A stretch of 7,898 nt of DNA from CALODL01 sp942492115 (GTDB taxonomy: Bacteria; Planctomycetota; Phycisphaerae; UBA1845; CAIVHJ01): NCBI GenBank assembly GCA_942492115.1, contig CALODL010000014.1, positions 1 through 7,898 on the forward strand. The letters are read 5' to 3'. How positions within the stretch are numbered: the stretch's first letter is position 1; each line of letters opens with the position of its first letter. Shown one piece after another: positions 6,938 through 7,898 of this stretch. The notes under the pieces were generated by a model, which was not told where the DNA came from, did not search any database, and worked only from the letters and a program-made list of their open reading frames with translations. Made by a program: the position numbers and the translations under genes.

Positions 6938-7898
6938 TGGCGTGGGCTGGGATGCTGTGTAGCGAATGCGCCGAACCTGGCTCGTACTGTACGAGATGTA
7001 TACGACCCTGGCTCGTACTGTACGAGATGTAATACAGATCCCCGGTGATGGGGTCAGCCTCGATATCCACGGGGCCCGCGGCTCCGGTCATGAAGTCGCT
7101 CGTGCCGATCACATTGTCGTTCCCGTCGACTTGCACGCAGCGGATCCAATTGGCTGTGTAATCAGCGTAGAAATAACTTTCTTGATACAAGGTCGGATAG
7201 GATGTGCCGGTGTAGAACACGCCACCCGTTGCCGACTGACCGGTCCACCCGATGGGATTCGAGTTGTTACCATTCGTGTGATCCCACCACAGGTCGGGCC
7301 CCGTGGGGGCCACTGGGTTCTCCGGATTGAGTGGCGCGCTGCACAGCACGTTGGTGTTGCCCGCAGCGGTGGCTGCGACGGCTTGGTACTCTGGTTGCAG
7401 AAAAGGACCCTCGACGCACGGCCAACCCATGTTGAGACCACCGACCGTCGCGATGGTCAGCTCCTCCGTAGTCAACCAGCCGACGTCGGCCACGTACACG
7501 GCGCCGACGTCGCCATCAGCAGGGTTCGTACTCCCGGTTCCAGGCCGAATGCCGAAGCGGAACGGGTTTCTCAAGCCATAGAACCACACGCGCGAACGCA
7601 CGGAGAACGGATCGCCGTCCCAGTAGGGGTTTGATGGCGGTCCGCCGCCAGTCTCTTTGTCGATACGCAGGATCTTGCCGGCAAGGCTGTTGAGCGACAA
7701 GCAGCGGAACGAGCCGATATCTTCCGACGGGTCGGTCATGCCGGGACCAAATCCCCCGGGGTCTATGCCACCCGTGTCCACCTGGCTGAAATGGGCACCA
7801 TCGCCACATCCGACCAATAGTGTTTTGTCCGCTGCGAAGCGCAGGGTTCCGATGACATGGAACGAATCGAGCGCGGGAACGCCTTCGGGCCAGGTCGG
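6861..7898 (-). CDS. PQQ-dependent sugar dehydrogenase (GSDH/AA12-like) domain; 5'-partial, 3' end frameshifted
   Basis: This is the C-terminal part of a six-bladed propeller of the glucose/sorbosone dehydrogenase family, which oxidises sugars with the cofactor PQQ outside the cytoplasm. The frame is open to the right edge, so the true start and signal peptide are outside the window; the in-frame TTG at 7817 is not a start. The 345 visible residues show family hallmarks: 'HVIGTLRFAADKTLLVGCGDGAHF' split around residues 14-37, 'LAGKILRID', 'GLRNPFRFG' with its conserved Arg at in-window residue 110, 'VADVGW.TTEEL', 'G.NMGWPCVEG', 'SATGGVFYTG' and 'ITGDLYYISYSTSQ'. Homology stops at about residue 297. 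The last 48 residues are an out-of-frame tail caused by the tandem repeat at 6977-7040. Without the shift, the frame runs on as VRRIRYTASQP, a normal end for this domain, into the LamG modules of the next ORF. Family assignment is firm; the substrate is unknown. Confidence 0.85.
   Translation of the reverse strand, partial: PTWPEGVPALDSFHVIGTLRFAADKTLLVGCGDGAHFSQVDTGGIDPGGFGPGMTDPSEDIGSFRCLSLNSLAGKILRIDKETGGGPPSNPYWDGDPFSVRSRVWFYGLRNPFRFGIRPGTGSTNPADGDVGAVYVADVGWLTTEELTIATVGGLNMGWPCVEGPFLQPEYQAVAATAAGNTNVLCSAPLNPENPVAPTGPDLWWDHTNGNNSNPIGWTGQSATGGVFYTGTSYPTLYQESYFYADYTANWIRCVQVDGNDNVIGTSDFMTGAAGPVDIEADPITGDLYYISYSTSQGRIHLVQYEPGSAHSLHSIPAHANRAVARGRCDGGRAACHPWSGFAVG
6977..7040 (-). repeat. Tandem duplication (33-bp and decayed 31-bp copies) that breaks the frame of gene A
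   Basis: Copy 1 is 7008-7040 (33 bp, 11 codons, DLYYISYSTSQ). Copy 2 is 6977-7007 (31 bp) and directly abuts it. The 25 bp at 6976-7000 and 7007-7031 are identical. Copy 2 differs only in its last part (6998-7007 on the plus strand), by one substitution and two single-base losses relative to copy 1. A full 33-bp copy would be in frame; the two lost bases make it a frameshift. Each copy contains the odd palindrome CTCGTACTGTACGAG (6981-6995 and 7012-7026). Confidence 0.9.

Larger units (their letters stand above)
1529..7898 (-). pseudogene. Reconstructed single gene A (PQQ dehydrogenase fused to LamG/cytochrome c/cohesin-like chain), interrupted by one frameshift
   Basis: The two ORFs above join into one open frame if one copy of the tandem repeat at 6977-7040 is removed, or if the two bases missing from its shorter copy are restored. 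The joined product reads ...YYISYSTSQ, then VRRIRYTASQP, then TPIVRWRADD, so the propeller's last strand passes straight into the first LamG module, whose 'RADD' start matches 'SADRADG' and 'LRADQGSG' in LamG2 and LamG3. The joined gene would exceed 2,100 codons in this window and extend further right. No stop or loss of heme motifs has accumulated over the 1801 codons after the break. The lesion is therefore either very recent, a sequencing or assembly error, or a switchable site. 'Pseudogene' here marks the broken state and is not proof of lost function. Confidence 0.7.

Noticed and set aside
7815..7817. TTG as the start of the dehydrogenase
   Set aside because: The upstream codons to the edge encode conserved family sequence (FHVIGTLRFAADKTLL), so the gene begins outside the window.

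Overview
The window looks like a piece of a bacterial chromosome, probably from a Planctomycetota-type organism (a lineage call by inference). The support is a set of secreted mosaic proteins in a style common in that phylum: LamG/concanavalin-like modules, Cys-rich 'DDG..CT.D.C' repeats, a 'GACC..G.C' motif, a dockerin-like segment of the form 'DIVDIVAALDAF', and a cohesin-like C-terminal domain. All supported genes lie on the minus strand. The plus strand holds only antisense shadows.

Reading in the direction of transcription (right to left), gene A enters from the right edge (7898) with the C-terminal part of a PQQ-dependent glucose/sorbosone-dehydrogenase-type propeller (GSDH/AA12-like). 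At 6977-7040 a short tandem duplication (one 33-bp copy and one decayed 31-bp copy) throws the frame off, and a stop follows at 6861. In another frame the gene continues for 1801 codons, to 1529, with LamG1, LamG2, a diheme c-type cytochrome, LamG3, a small Cys motif, a DNRLRE/CBM96-like domain, Cys-rich repeats, a jelly-roll domain, a fibronectin-like linker, a dockerin-like domain and a cohesin-like domain. Removing one copy of the tandem repeat, or restoring its two missing bases, joins the two ORFs exactly where the propeller ends and LamG1 begins. I therefore read them as one gene broken by a frameshift, real or artefactual.

Gene B starts 2 nt after gene A's stop, with its Shine-Dalgarno inside gene A's last codons, and runs off the left edge at position 1. 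It encodes an export signal, a LamG domain very close to gene A's LamG3, Cys-rich repeats and the start of a cohesin-like domain. It appears to be a redox-free companion built from the same parts.

Together the genes suggest an exported electron-transferring sugar oxidase. The PQQ domain would oxidise a sugar or polysaccharide end, the fused diheme cytochrome c would carry the electrons, and the LamG, DNRLRE, dockerin-like and cohesin-like modules would handle glycan binding and assembly. This resembles in logic the fungal AA12 pyranose dehydrogenase, which joins a PQQ domain to a cytochrome and a carbohydrate-binding module. The function is inferred from domains only. Apart from the 2-nt gap between genes A and B there is no intergenic DNA in the window, and I see no RNA gene, CRISPR array, insertion sequence, promoter or terminator.
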